A model generated the notes under the pieces. That model made no database searches, was not told where the DNA came from, and saw only the letters and a program-made list of their open reading frames with translations. This document shows, one piece after another, positions 11,720 through 20,476 of a DNA stretch of 33,866 nucleotides (the first letter of the stretch is position 1; every line of letters begins with the position of its first letter). The DNA comes from Gammaproteobacteria bacterium (lineage in GTDB: Bacteria > Pseudomonadota > Gammaproteobacteria > Ga0077536), in contig JAURHQ010000015.1 in the NCBI GenBank assembly GCA_030833185.1, positions 1 to 33,866 of the forward strand, in the 5' to 3' direction. A program made the position numbers and the translations under genes.

Positions 11720-12805
11720 GTGCAGCGCATCGCCGTCATCGCCGGGGATGGCATCGGCCGCGAGGTCGTGCCAGAAGGCTTGCGAGTGCTGGAAGCGGCC
11801 GCCACGGCGTTCGATATTCCGCTCGCCTTCGATCATTTCGATTTTGCGTCCTGTGACTACTACCTGCGCCATGGGCATATGTTGCCCAGCGACTGGAAAG
11901 ACCAGATTGGCGGGCACGCGGCCATTTTCTTTGGCGCCGTGGGCTGGCCGGCGAGCGTGCCGGATCACGTGTCGGTGTGGGGCTCGATCATCACGTTTCG
12001 CCGCGAGTTCGATCAGTACGTCAACCTGCGCCCGGTGATGCTGATGCCCGGTGTGCCCTGTCCCTTGGCCAATCGCCAGCCCGGCGAGATCGATTTTCTG
12101 GTGGTGCGCGAAAACACCGAAGGCGAGTACAGCCACATGGGCGGGCGCATGTTTGCCGGCACGCCGCGGGAGCTGGTGGTGCAGGAAACCGTGATGACGC
12201 GCCACGGCGTGGACCGCGTACTGCGCTATGCCTTCGAGCTCGCCGCCAGCCGGCCGCGCAAACACCTGACCTCGGCGACCAAATCCAACGGGCTGTCGAT
12301 CAGCATGCCGTTCTGGGACGAGCGCGTGGCCGCGATGACGGCGGCATTCCCGAACGTGCGGGTGGACCAGTACCACATCGACATCCTGACCGCGCATTTC
12401 GTGCAGCACCCGGACTGGTTCGACGTGGTGGTGGCGAGCAATCTGTTCGGCGACATCCTGTCCGATCTGGGGCCGGCCTGTACCGGCACCATCGGCATCG
12501 CGCCCTCGGCCAATCTGAATCCGGAACGCGTGTTCCCCAGTCTGTTCGAACCGGTCCACGGCTCGGCGCCAGACATCGCCGGTAAAGGCATTGCCAACCC
12601 CGTCGGGCAGATCTGGTCAGCCGCGCTGATGCTGGATTTTCTCGGCCATCGCGCCGCGCACGACGCCATCCTGAATGCGATTCGCGCGGTGCTGGCCGCC
12701 GGCCCGCAGCACGCGCCGCTGACGCCGGATCTGGGCGGGCGCGGCAGCACGCGCGCGCTGGGTGGCGCGATCCTCGAAGCGCTGCGCGCGGAGACCGCCC
12801 GATGA
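11720..12805 (+). CDS. Isocitrate/isopropylmalate dehydrogenase family, tartrate dehydrogenase-like; GTG start
   Basis: VQRIAVIAGDGIGREVVPEGLRVLEAA...FLVVRENTEGEYSHMGGRMF...VVASNLFGDILSDLGPACTGTIGIAPSANLNPE...FEPVHGSAPDIAGKGIANPVG. Confidence 0.9.
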   Translation: MQRIAVIAGDGIGREVVPEGLRVLEAAATAFDIPLAFDHFDFASCDYYLRHGHMLPSDWKDQIGGHAAIFFGAVGWPASVPDHVSVWGSIITFRREFDQYVNLRPVMLMPGVPCPLANRQPGEIDFLVVRENTEGEYSHMGGRMFAGTPRELVVQETVMTRHGVDRVLRYAFELAASRPRKHLTSATKSNGLSISMPFWDERVAAMTAAFPNVRVDQYHIDILTAHFVQHPDWFDVVVASNLFGDILSDLGPACTGTIGIAPSANLNPERVFPSLFEPVHGSAPDIAGKGIANPVGQIWSAALMLDFLGHRAAHDAILNAIRAVLAAGPQHAPLTPDLGGRGSTRALGGAILEALRAETAR

Positions 12806-13020
12806 GCGACGAACGGCTGGAGCGACTGGAACTGCGTCTCGCGTGGCTGGAAAGCGCCAATCAGGAAATGAGCGACGAGCTCTATCGCCAACAGCGCGAA
12901 ATCGAGACGCTGCGTCAGCGCCTCGGCAAACTGCAGGACCGGCTGGAATCGGCGCTGGCCGAGGCCGCCGAAGACGCCACGCCCTTCGATCCCCTTGCCG
13001 AACGCCCGCCGCATTACTGA
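12802..13020 (+). CDS. slyX: SlyX family protein
   Basis: MSDERLERLELRLAWLESANQEMSDELYRQQREIETLRQRLGKLQDRL...PPHY; ATGA overlap with the upstream stop. Confidence 0.9.
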   Translation: MSDERLERLELRLAWLESANQEMSDELYRQQREIETLRQRLGKLQDRLESALAEAAEDATPFDPLAERPPHY

Positions 13021-13032
13021 AAGCTCCCCCGC

Positions 13033-13572
13033 ATGGCGCTGAAAGCCACCATTTTCAAGGCCGCGTTGCAGGTCAACGACCTCGACCGGCACTACTACGC
13101 CCTGCATTCGCTGACGCTGGCGCAACACCCTTCCGAAACCGACGAGCGCCTGATGGTGCGGGTCCTGGCCTTTGCCCTGAACGCGAGCGAGCAGCTTGAG
13201 TTTGGCAAGGGGCTGAGTTCGGAAGAGCCCGCGCTGTGGCAAAAAGACGCTACCGGCCTCATCGAACGCATGATTGAAATCGGGCTACCGGACGAAGCCC
13301 TGCTCCGACGCCACTGCGGGCGGGCCGCGCAGGTGCTGGTTTATGCCTATGGCGGGCGCACGGTCGGGCTGTGGTGGCAGAAAAACGCGAGCGCCTTGGC
13401 GCGGCTGAAAAACCTGACCGTGGTCGAACTCGCCGCCGAAACCACCGCAGCGCTGGCGGCAATAGCGAGCCGCAGCATGAACCTGCAGGCGCTGATCGGC
13501 GACGGCGAAACGCAGATCATGACCGATGACGCCTGCGTGCCGGTGACGCAGACGGTGCTCAAAGAAGCCTGA
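13033..13572 (+). CDS. yaeQ: YaeQ family protein
   Basis: MALKATIFKAALQVNDLDRHYYALHSLTLAQHPSETDERLMVRVLAFALNA...LWWQKNASALARLKNLTV. Confidence 0.93.
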   Translation: MALKATIFKAALQVNDLDRHYYALHSLTLAQHPSETDERLMVRVLAFALNASEQLEFGKGLSSEEPALWQKDATGLIERMIEIGLPDEALLRRHCGRAAQVLVYAYGGRTVGLWWQKNASALARLKNLTVVELAAETTAALAAIASRSMNLQALIGDGETQIMTDDACVPVTQTVLKEA

Positions 13573-13583
13573 TTAAGGACAGC

Positions 13584-13662
13584 GCGGGCGTTCTTCCCTT
13601 AGCGCATTTCGCCGCAAGGACCGTCCGCGCAAGGCTTGGATCAAGCGCGGACAAACGCCCGC
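13584..13662. repeat. Nested inverted repeats directly downstream of yaeQ
   Basis: gcgggcgtt (13584-13592) pairs with aacgcccgc (13654-13662); inside it gtccgcgc (13623-13630) pairs with gcgcggac (13645-13652). Confidence 0.6.
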
Positions 13663-13720
13663 CGAGGCGCCCGGCAATCCTTGTGGTGGCCGTGCCCGGG
13701 TTCAGCGTTCTCACCTGCGG

Positions 13721-13746
13721 CTATCGCGGCGCACGCGCCGCTACAC
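13721..13746. repeat. REP-like palindrome
   Basis: ctatcgcggcgcacgcgccgctacac, nearly identical to 2241-2265. Confidence 0.55.
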
Positions 13747-13799
13747 GGACCATCAATCGGATTTGGCGGATGCGACCGACCCGGAGGCGCTTGGCGAAG

Positions 13800-13880
13800 C
13801 CTGTGGGAGCGGCGGGCACGCCGCGACTGGGCTGGCGATAACGCCGGGGATTTTCGCGGCGCACGCTTCGCGCCTACGGG
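13800..13880. repeat. REP/BIME-like pair of inverted palindromes
   Basis: cctgtgggagcggcgggcacgccgcgactggg - ctggcgataacgccgggga - ttttcgcggcgcacgcttcgcgcctacggg; same layout as 2190-2267, including a similar spacer (gcgaaaacgccgagga vs gcgataacgccgggga). Confidence 0.6.
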
Positions 13881-13930
13881 CGAGGCAAACGGCCGGTCGG
13901 CTGCGACAGCCCCGCAACCGCGGCGCTTGC

Positions 13931-15862
13931 TCAGCCGGCGCGGCGCGTCTCGATGAAATCCGCAGGATTCGGCGCCAGTGTTTCCCGCCAGTAGTCGACG
14001 AGGCGCATCGGCATCACCGAGACCACCCGCCCCGCCTTGTTGCGATACCAGTTATTGACCGTCGGGCTGGTCCACACCAATTTCGCGTGGGCAGCGTCAA
14101 TCCGCGCGTTGTAGTCGCGGAAGACTTCGGGCTTGCAGTCGATCGCGGCGAGGTTTTCGCTGAGCATCCGTTGCAGGCAGGCCATGACGTAGCGCGACTG
14201 GCATTCTGCAATCAGGATGATGCTGCCGCCGTGCGCCAGATTGGTGTTGGGGCCGTACAGACAGAAGAAGTTGGGGAAGCCGGGCACCGTGATGCCGAGA
14301 TAGGCCGCCGCGTCTTCGTCGCCCCACACCTCGTGCAGCGAACGCCCGCCCACACCGCGAATATCCATCGGCCACAGGAGGCGCATGGCCTCGAAGCCAG
14401 TTGCCAGCACCAGCACATCTGCCGGATGTTCCGCGCCGTCGGTGGTGGTCACGCCGGTCGGCGTGATGCGCGCGATGGCCGTCGTCACCAGACTCACGTT
14501 GTCGCGCTTGATGGTCTTGAACCATTCGTTGTCGATCAAAATGCGCTTGGCGTAGGGCGGATAGTCGGGCAGGGACTTCTCGATCAAATCGGGGCGGTCG
14601 GCCAGTTCAGCCTGCAGGTAGGCGGTCAGACGCTCGCGGTGGCGGTCGTTGCGAGAATTGACCGCACGCTCGGGATGCGGCCACTGCTCGTCGCGCTCCA
14701 GCGTGCGCAGCAGGTGATCGCCAAAGCGCCAGGCCAGCGAAAACCGGTACCAGCCGAGATAAAACGGCACATGCCGGAACAGCCAGCGTTTGTCGTCTGA
14801 CACCAGCCGATGGTAGGTGTCGCTGGGCACCGCCCACTGCGGCGAGCGCTGGAAAATGCTGAGATGTTCCGCCACCTGCGCGGTGGTCCGCGCCATCTGC
14901 ATGGCGCTCGCGCCGGTGCCAATCACCGCCACCCGCTTGCCGCCGAGATCCAGATCGCGAGGCCAGCGTGCGGTGTGGAAGGCCGGCCCGGCGAAGCTCT
15001 CCAGGCCCTCAAGGTCCGGCACCGAGGGCCGGTTGAGCTGGCCGGTGGCGCTGACCAGTACCGGGGTGTGCAGGACTTCCTGCGTGCCGTCGGCATGTTT
15101 CACCGTCACCGCCCAGTGCGCGGCGGTTTCATCCCAGCGGGCGCCCAGCACTTCGGTGTTGAAGCGGATGTTCGGCACCACGCCAAAGGCCTCCGCGCTG
15201 TCGCGCAGATAGGCTTCGATTTCGTCGGCCTTGGAGTAGTACCCGCTCCATTCGGTGTTGGGCCGGTTGGAGAACGAGTAGAAGTGGTTCGGCACGTCGC
15301 AGCCGCACTCGGGGTATTTGTTCTCGTACCAGGTGCCGCCCAGCGCCGGGTTCTTCTCGAGAATGGTGTACTTCACCCCCGCCGCCTGCAGCTTGCTGCC
15401 GAGGCAAATGCCGGACACGCCGGCGCCAATGATCAGCACCTCGAAGCCCCGCGTGGCGGTGGTGAACGCTGGGACCATCCACGCCGGGTCACGGTCTTTA
15501 AGCCCCATTTCCTCGAGCATCATCGGCACGTATTCGACCGGCACGCGTTCGCCCACGCACACGCTCATCATCTCGGCGAATACCTCGTGCGAGGGCAGCG
15601 GCTGCGGCTCGAGCCGGCCGGCGTGGTAATCGCCCAGCGCCGCGAATGCGGCCTCGCGCACTACCTGCTGGACCAAGGGCGGCAGGCCGCCGGATTCGTC
15701 AGCAAACTGGCTGACGTCACGCACCGGGGTGAAGGGCGGCTCCAGCCAGCGCCGCTCGCCGGTGAGGTGAAAGAGCACCATCTGCAGTACGGGAATATCG
15801 GCGACGGCCAGCGCGGCCTCGATCGCTGCGGCGCTAGCCGTAATACGCGGAACCTGAAACAT
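13931..15862 (-). CDS. Flavin-containing Baeyer-Villiger monooxygenase with N-terminal extension (4-hydroxyacetophenone monooxygenase-like)
   Basis: GAGVSGICLGSKLQAAGVKYTILEKNPALGGTWYENKYPECGCDVPNHFYSFS; BVMO fingerprint FAGPAFHTARWPRD; second Rossmann motif VIGTGASAMQ; roughly 140-aa extension before the first GxGxxG. Confidence 0.93.
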   Translation of the reverse strand: MFQVPRITASAAAIEAALAVADIPVLQMVLFHLTGERRWLEPPFTPVRDVSQFADESGGLPPLVQQVVREAAFAALGDYHAGRLEPQPLPSHEVFAEMMSVCVGERVPVEYVPMMLEEMGLKDRDPAWMVPAFTTATRGFEVLIIGAGVSGICLGSKLQAAGVKYTILEKNPALGGTWYENKYPECGCDVPNHFYSFSNRPNTEWSGYYSKADEIEAYLRDSAEAFGVVPNIRFNTEVLGARWDETAAHWAVTVKHADGTQEVLHTPVLVSATGQLNRPSVPDLEGLESFAGPAFHTARWPRDLDLGGKRVAVIGTGASAMQMARTTAQVAEHLSIFQRSPQWAVPSDTYHRLVSDDKRWLFRHVPFYLGWYRFSLAWRFGDHLLRTLERDEQWPHPERAVNSRNDRHRERLTAYLQAELADRPDLIEKSLPDYPPYAKRILIDNEWFKTIKRDNVSLVTTAIARITPTGVTTTDGAEHPADVLVLATGFEAMRLLWPMDIRGVGGRSLHEVWGDEDAAAYLGITVPGFPNFFCLYGPNTNLAHGGSIILIAECQSRYVMACLQRMLSENLAAIDCKPEVFRDYNARIDAAHAKLVWTSPTVNNWYRNKAGRVVSVMPMRLVDYWRETLAPNPADFIETRRAG

Positions 15863-15982
15863 GCGTTACCTACTAAACTTGTCCGGAAAAAATCCCGTGC
15901 TTGATGCCTTGTCGGGCGGCGGATTGTGACAGACCATGGACTCGTTTTCGCTACGCCCGTTTTCTCGGCAAAGGATCAGCGC

Positions 15983-17197
15983 ATGCCCGAACTCGTCAAG
16001 AAAAACCTGCTCGGTTGCTTCACCCTGCTGCCGATAGAGTCCGTGCATTACGGCGCCGGATCGGTCGCCGGCCTGCAGGCCTCGCTCGCCAGCAGCGGGG
16101 TACGGCGGGCCTTGCTGATTACGGGCAACACCATCGCGACGCGCACCGATCTGGTCGAGCGCGTGAAGGTCGCGTCCGGCGGACGCATCGCCGGGGTCTT
16201 TCACGAGACCATCCAGCACGTCAGTCGCGAATCGGTGCTGCGCGCCGCCGAGCAGGCGCGTGAGATGGGCGCCGACGGCATTGTCTCGCTCGGCGGCGGC
16301 ACGCCCAACGACACCGCCAAGGCGGTGCTGATGGCGCTGGCCGAAGACTTCCGCAGCCCGGCCGATTTCGACCGCGTGCGGGTGAAGTTCGAGTATCCCT
16401 CGTCGGTTGAGGTGCCTGCCATCAAGGGCCAGACGCTGCCGATGATGGCGGTCTCGACAACCCTCTCGGCCGGAGAATTCACCCACTTCGCCGGCGTGAC
16501 CGACACCGCCCGTCAGGTGAAGGATCTCTACATCGACCGCAAGCTCGCCGCGCGGGCCGTGGTGCTGGATCCCGAGCTGACGCTCGACACCCCGCTGTGG
16601 TTGTGGCTTTCAACCGGCATGCGGGCGGTCGACCACTGCGTCGAGTCGCTCTGTTCGACCAATTCGCACCCGTTTACCGATGCGCTGGCCGCTCAGGCCC
16701 TCAGCATGCTGGCGCGTTATCTGCGCGAATGTCACGCCGATCCCAAGGACCTCTCTGCGCGCACCCATGCGCATGTGGCGGCCTGGATGTCGGTCTGCGG
16801 GCTGGCCAACGTCAACCTCGGGCTATCGCATGGCATCGGCCACCAGTTGGGCGCGCGCAGTAACGTGCCGCACGGCATTACCTCCTGCGTGATGATGTAC
16901 CCGGTCATGAACTGGAACAGCATTTACGTCAGTCCGCGGCAGGCCGACATTGCGCGCGCACTGGGCGTGGATACCACCGGCATGGACCTTGGCGAGGCCG
17001 CCGCCAGCGGCCGCGAGGCGGTGCTGCAACTGGTCAAGGATCTCGACCTGCCGTGGCGCTTGCAGGACGTTGGCGTGGCGCGCGACGAATTTGCCGCGCT
17101 GGCCAAAGACGCGATGGACGACCTCATCGTGGCCACCAACCCCCGCCCCGTGAATTCGGTCGACGATGTGATCGCGGTACTCGAAAGCGCCTGGTAG
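15983..17197 (+). CDS. Iron-containing (type III) alcohol dehydrogenase family protein
   Basis: MPELVKKNLLGCFTLLPIESVHYGAGSVAGLQ...DGIVSLGGGTPNDTAKAV...STTLSAGEFTHFAGVTD...MRAVDHCVES...GLSHGIGHQLGARSNVPHG. Confidence 0.93.
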   Translation: MPELVKKNLLGCFTLLPIESVHYGAGSVAGLQASLASSGVRRALLITGNTIATRTDLVERVKVASGGRIAGVFHETIQHVSRESVLRAAEQAREMGADGIVSLGGGTPNDTAKAVLMALAEDFRSPADFDRVRVKFEYPSSVEVPAIKGQTLPMMAVSTTLSAGEFTHFAGVTDTARQVKDLYIDRKLAARAVVLDPELTLDTPLWLWLSTGMRAVDHCVESLCSTNSHPFTDALAAQALSMLARYLRECHADPKDLSARTHAHVAAWMSVCGLANVNLGLSHGIGHQLGARSNVPHGITSCVMMYPVMNWNSIYVSPRQADIARALGVDTTGMDLGEAAASGREAVLQLVKDLDLPWRLQDVGVARDEFAALAKDAMDDLIVATNPRPVNSVDDVIAVLESAW

Positions 17198-17225
17198 CAC
17201 CCCGCCGCGCCGTCCGGCGCGGCCC

Positions 17226-17256
17226 GTAACGTTTGGCTGCTCACATCCGTCTACAG
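17226..17256 (+). promoter_or_regulatory. Candidate ECF-sigma promoter upstream of arsDA
   Basis: GTAACGTTTGGC-tgctcacat-CCGTCTACAG; same sequence and 9-nt spacing as the minus-strand site at 20477-20507. Confidence 0.75.
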
Positions 17257-17348
17257 CGCTGGCGCAAGGCACCGGCGTGCCTGGCGTGCAAGGCTATGCG
17301 GCTGGCCCATGGCCGCCGTTGCCCAACCCGACAGATTCGGAGCGATGC

Positions 17349-17672
17349 ATGAAAGAAATCCGTATTTTTGACCCTGCCCTGTGCTGCAGCACCGGCGTCT
17401 GTGGCGTGGACGTCGATCAGCGACTGGTCGATTTTTCCGCCGACGCCGACTGGGCCCGCCAGCAGGGCGCCGATTTGGAACGCTACAACCTGGCACAACA
17501 GCCGCTGGCTTTTGCCAGCCATGCGCTGGCGAAGGCCTTTCTGGAACGTGCCGGCGTCGACGGCCTGCCGCTGGTGGTGGTCGACGGCGAAATCGCGCTG
17601 GCGGGGCGTTACCCCAGCCGGGCCGAGCTGGCCGACTGGGCGGGCGTGATCTGGCGTCCGGGCGAGGCCTAG
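17349..17672 (+). CDS. arsD: ArsD, arsenite metallochaperone / trans-acting repressor
   Basis: MKEIRIFDPALCCSTGVCGVDVDQRLVDFSADADWARQQG...LPLVVVDGEIALAGRYPSRAELADW; Cys12-Cys13-Cys18 arrangement. Confidence 0.95.
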   Translation: MKEIRIFDPALCCSTGVCGVDVDQRLVDFSADADWARQQGADLERYNLAQQPLAFASHALAKAFLERAGVDGLPLVVVDGEIALAGRYPSRAELADWAGVIWRPGEA

Positions 17673-17675
17673 GCG

Positions 17676-19442
17676 ATGCATTTTCTAGACGCGCCGCCGC
17701 GGTATCTGTTTTTTACCGGCAAAGGCGGGGTCGGCAAAACCTCGATCGCCTGCGCCACCGCGGTCAGGCTGGCCGATGCCGGCCTGCCGGTGCTGCTGGT
17801 CAGCACCGACCCGGCCTCCAATGTCGGGCAGGTGTTCGGGCTGGCAATTGGCAATCGCGTCACGCCCATTCCGAGCGTGCCGGGGCTGGCGGCGCTGGAA
17901 ATCGACCCGCAGGCCGCCGCGCAGGCCTACCGCGAGCGCATCGTCGGCCCGGTGCGCGACGTCTTGCCGGCCAGCGCCGTGCAGCACATCGAGGAACAAC
18001 TCTCCGGGGCTTGCACGACCGAAATCGCCGCCTTTGATGAGTTCACCGCGCTGTTGACCGCAGGGCCCCACACCGCCACCTGGCGCCACATCGTGTTCGA
18101 CACCGCGCCGACCGGGCACACCATCCGGCTCCTGCAACTGCCTGGGGCGTGGAACGATTTTCTAAGCAGCGGCAAAGGCGATGCCTCTTGCCTTGGGCCA
18201 CTCGCCGGGCTCGACAAACAGCGCGAACAGTACCGGGCCGCGGTGGCCGTGCTGGCCGACCCAACGCAAAGCCGAATGGTGCTGGTAAGCCGACCCGAGC
18301 GTGCGGCGTTGGCTGAAGTCGCGCGTACCCACGCGGAGCTCGCGGCCATCGGGCTGAGCCATTCTTGCCTTGTGGTTAACGGCGTGTTGCCGGATGCGGC
18401 CGTCGCGGGCGACCCCTTGGCGGTGGCGCTGCAGGCGCGCGAGACCGCTGCGCTGGCGGCGTTGCCGCCGACGCTGGCCGCCTTGCCGCAGGACCGCATC
18501 GCGCTCAAGTCTTTTAATCTGGTCGGGCTGTCGGCCTTGCGGGCGCTGTTTGCACCTGAAGTGCCGCCGGCGGCGACTGACGACCTTGCTCTGCCGGTGA
18601 CCGACTTCCCGCCCTTGTCCCGCCTGACGGATGAACTCGCGGCTGCCGGCCACGGCCTGCTGATGGTGATGGGCAAGGGCGGGGTCGGCAAAACGACGCT
18701 GGCCGCGGCGATTGCGGTTCGCCTCGCGGCGGCGGGCTTGCGCGTGAACCTCACCACCTCCGATCCGGCGGCCCATCTCGGCGACATGCTGGTCGGCACG
18801 CTGCCCACGCTCACGGTCAGCCGGATCGATCCGCGGCTTGAAACCGCGCGCTATCGGGACGAGGTGATGGCCAGCCGCGGCGCCCATCTTGATGCCGCCG
18901 GTCGAGCCCTGCTGGCAGAAGATCTGCGCTCGCCCTGCACCGAGGAAATCGCGGTATTTCAGGCGTTTTCCCGCGTGATTCGCGAGGCCGGCAAGCAGTT
19001 TGTGGTGATGGACACGGCCCCGACCGGCCACACCTTGCTGCTGCTGGATGCCACCGGTGCCTACCACCGCGAGACCAGCCGTCAACTGGGCGGCAAGGGG
19101 CTGCATTTCACGACGCCAATGATGCAACTGCAGGACCCCGCGCAGACCAAGGTCGTGCTGGTGACGCTGGCGCAAACCACGCCGGTGCTGGAGGCCGCCG
19201 AACTGCAAGCCGACCTGCGCCGCGCAGGCATCACGCCCTGGGCCTGGGTGGTTAACAACAGCGTGGCGGCAAGCAATCCGCGGGCACCGCTGCTGCGCCT
19301 GCGCGCGCGGCACGAACGGCCGGAGATAGCCGCCGTCGCCATGCGGCACGCCTCGCGCTATGCGGTCGTGCCCTTGCTGGCGGTGGAGCCGCGCGGGGTG
19401 GCCGCCTTGCTGGCGCTGAGTGCACCCGCCAGCGGGGTTTGA
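17676..19442 (+). CDS. arsA: ArsA, arsenical pump-driving ATPase (two NTPase halves)
   Basis: Two deviant Walker A motifs (FTGKGGVGKTS, MGKGGVGKTT) and two DTAPTGHT motifs (DTAPTGHTIRLLQLPGAW, DTAPTGHTLLLLDATGAYHRE). Confidence 0.96.
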   Translation: MHFLDAPPRYLFFTGKGGVGKTSIACATAVRLADAGLPVLLVSTDPASNVGQVFGLAIGNRVTPIPSVPGLAALEIDPQAAAQAYRERIVGPVRDVLPASAVQHIEEQLSGACTTEIAAFDEFTALLTAGPHTATWRHIVFDTAPTGHTIRLLQLPGAWNDFLSSGKGDASCLGPLAGLDKQREQYRAAVAVLADPTQSRMVLVSRPERAALAEVARTHAELAAIGLSHSCLVVNGVLPDAAVAGDPLAVALQARETAALAALPPTLAALPQDRIALKSFNLVGLSALRALFAPEVPPAATDDLALPVTDFPPLSRLTDELAAAGHGLLMVMGKGGVGKTTLAAAIAVRLAAAGLRVNLTTSDPAAHLGDMLVGTLPTLTVSRIDPRLETARYRDEVMASRGAHLDAAGRALLAEDLRSPCTEEIAVFQAFSRVIREAGKQFVVMDTAPTGHTLLLLDATGAYHRETSRQLGGKGLHFTTPMMQLQDPAQTKVVLVTLAQTTPVLEAAELQADLRRAGITPWAWVVNNSVAASNPRAPLLRLRARHERPEIAAVAMRHASRYAVVPLLAVEPRGVAALLALSAPASGV

Positions 19443-19493
19443 GGGGGCGCGTTGCCCGCCAGTTGCCGCGCCGCCCCAATGAATCTGCCGATG

Positions 19494-20057
19494 CTAGCGC
19501 CGCGTGCAGCGAAGCACGCTGTCGCTGTCGCGATAAAACCCGCAGGCGTTTTGCAGCGCCGTCGCCAGACGCTGCCGGGCGCGGTGCAGGCGTACGCGCA
19601 CGGCGCCCACGCTTAGCCCCAGCACCTCGGCGGTCTGCGCGCCGTCCATGCCCTCCAGATCGTGCAGCACCAGCGCGGCCCGATAGTCCGGCGGCAGGCT
19701 GTCGATGACCTCGCGCACGCACTGGTTCATCTCGTCAATCACCAGCCGCTCGTCCAGCGCCAAGGCGGCGTCTTCGAGCTCGGCCGTGTCGTCGATGTCG
19801 ATAATTTTTTGTCGCCGCGCGGGCTGCCGGAAATGGTCAATCACCACGCGGCTCGCGATTGCAAACAGCCAGGTCTTTGGCGATGCCCGGCCCGCAAAGC
19901 CGTCCAGACTGCGGGCTGCGCGGAGCAGGGTCTCCTGCAGGAGATCTTCGGCCAGCGCGGTATCCCCCACCTGGCGCCCGAGATAGCGCAGCAGCATGGG
20001 CGAAAATTCGCGGGCCAGCGTCGTGAAATCAGGCCGGGTCGGTGGGGGCGCGGTCAT
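19494..20057 (-). CDS. ECF-type sigma-70 family RNA polymerase sigma factor with Cys-containing C-terminal tail
   Basis: MTAPPPTRPDFTTLAREFSPMLLRYLGRQVGDTALAEDLLQETLLRAARSLDGFAGRASPKTWLFAIASRVVIDHFRQ (sigma region 2) ... LPPDYRAALVLHDLEGMDGAQTAEVLGLSVGAVRVRLHRARQRL (region 4) + ALQNACGFYRDSDSVLRCTRR. Confidence 0.93.
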   Translation of the reverse strand: MTAPPPTRPDFTTLAREFSPMLLRYLGRQVGDTALAEDLLQETLLRAARSLDGFAGRASPKTWLFAIASRVVIDHFRQPARRQKIIDIDDTAELEDAALALDERLVIDEMNQCVREVIDSLPPDYRAALVLHDLEGMDGAQTAEVLGLSVGAVRVRLHRARQRLATALQNACGFYRDSDSVLRCTRR

Positions 20058-20105
20058 CGCAGTGTCCTCGCGGCGGCACGTCCCTGTGCCGCAGAAAGCG
20101 CTGTC

Positions 20106-20423
20106 CTAGCAGCAGGAAGACTTGGCCCCGGCCTGTGGGCTGCAGCCGCCCGTCGCGGCGGCGACCGGTGGCGCGCAGCAGGCGGACGCTGCCGCTTGCG
20201 CGGCCTCGCTGCCGGCCGTCAGGCGCTGCGCGGTGGCCAGCACCTTGCGCGCGGGCACCTGGCGGATTTTGTCGGCCAGCGCGATGGCGGCGGCAATTTC
20301 GCCACCCGTCAGGCCGGCCTTCTGCGCTTCGGCCACGTGGTATTCCACGCAGGGTTCGCAGTTGCTGGCCAGGGCGGCGCCGCGTGCCACCAGTTCGCGG
20401 TCGCGGAAAGAAAGTTCGCTCAT
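20106..20423 (-). CDS. Carboxymuconolactone decarboxylase/AhpD-like small protein with Cys-rich C-terminal tail
   Basis: MSELSFRDRELVARGAALASNCEPCVEYHVAEAQKAGLTGGEIAAAIALADKIRQVPARKVLATAQRL...ASACCAPPVAAATGGCSPQAGAKSSCC; CxxCxxxH AhpD-type motif. Confidence 0.85.
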   Translation of the reverse strand: MSELSFRDRELVARGAALASNCEPCVEYHVAEAQKAGLTGGEIAAAIALADKIRQVPARKVLATAQRLTAGSEAAQAAASACCAPPVAAATGGCSPQAGAKSSCC

Positions 20424-20476
20424 GTTTGAAGCTCCAGTGGGGTGAGGTGCTGGCAAGCGCGGCCTGCCGTTCGCGT

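Noticed and set aside
13763-14800. 345-aa plus-strand ORF
   Set aside because: Begins in the REP-rich intergenic region and continues antisense to the BVMO.
15841-15985. GGTAACGC on the minus strand at the BVMO start as a possible third ECF promoter
   Set aside because: Only the GTAACG core matches; there is no CCGTCTA at the required spacing and it abuts the start codon.
18162-19349. 395-aa minus-strand ORF
   Set aside because: Antisense to arsA; low-complexity RRQ/HHQ-rich composition.
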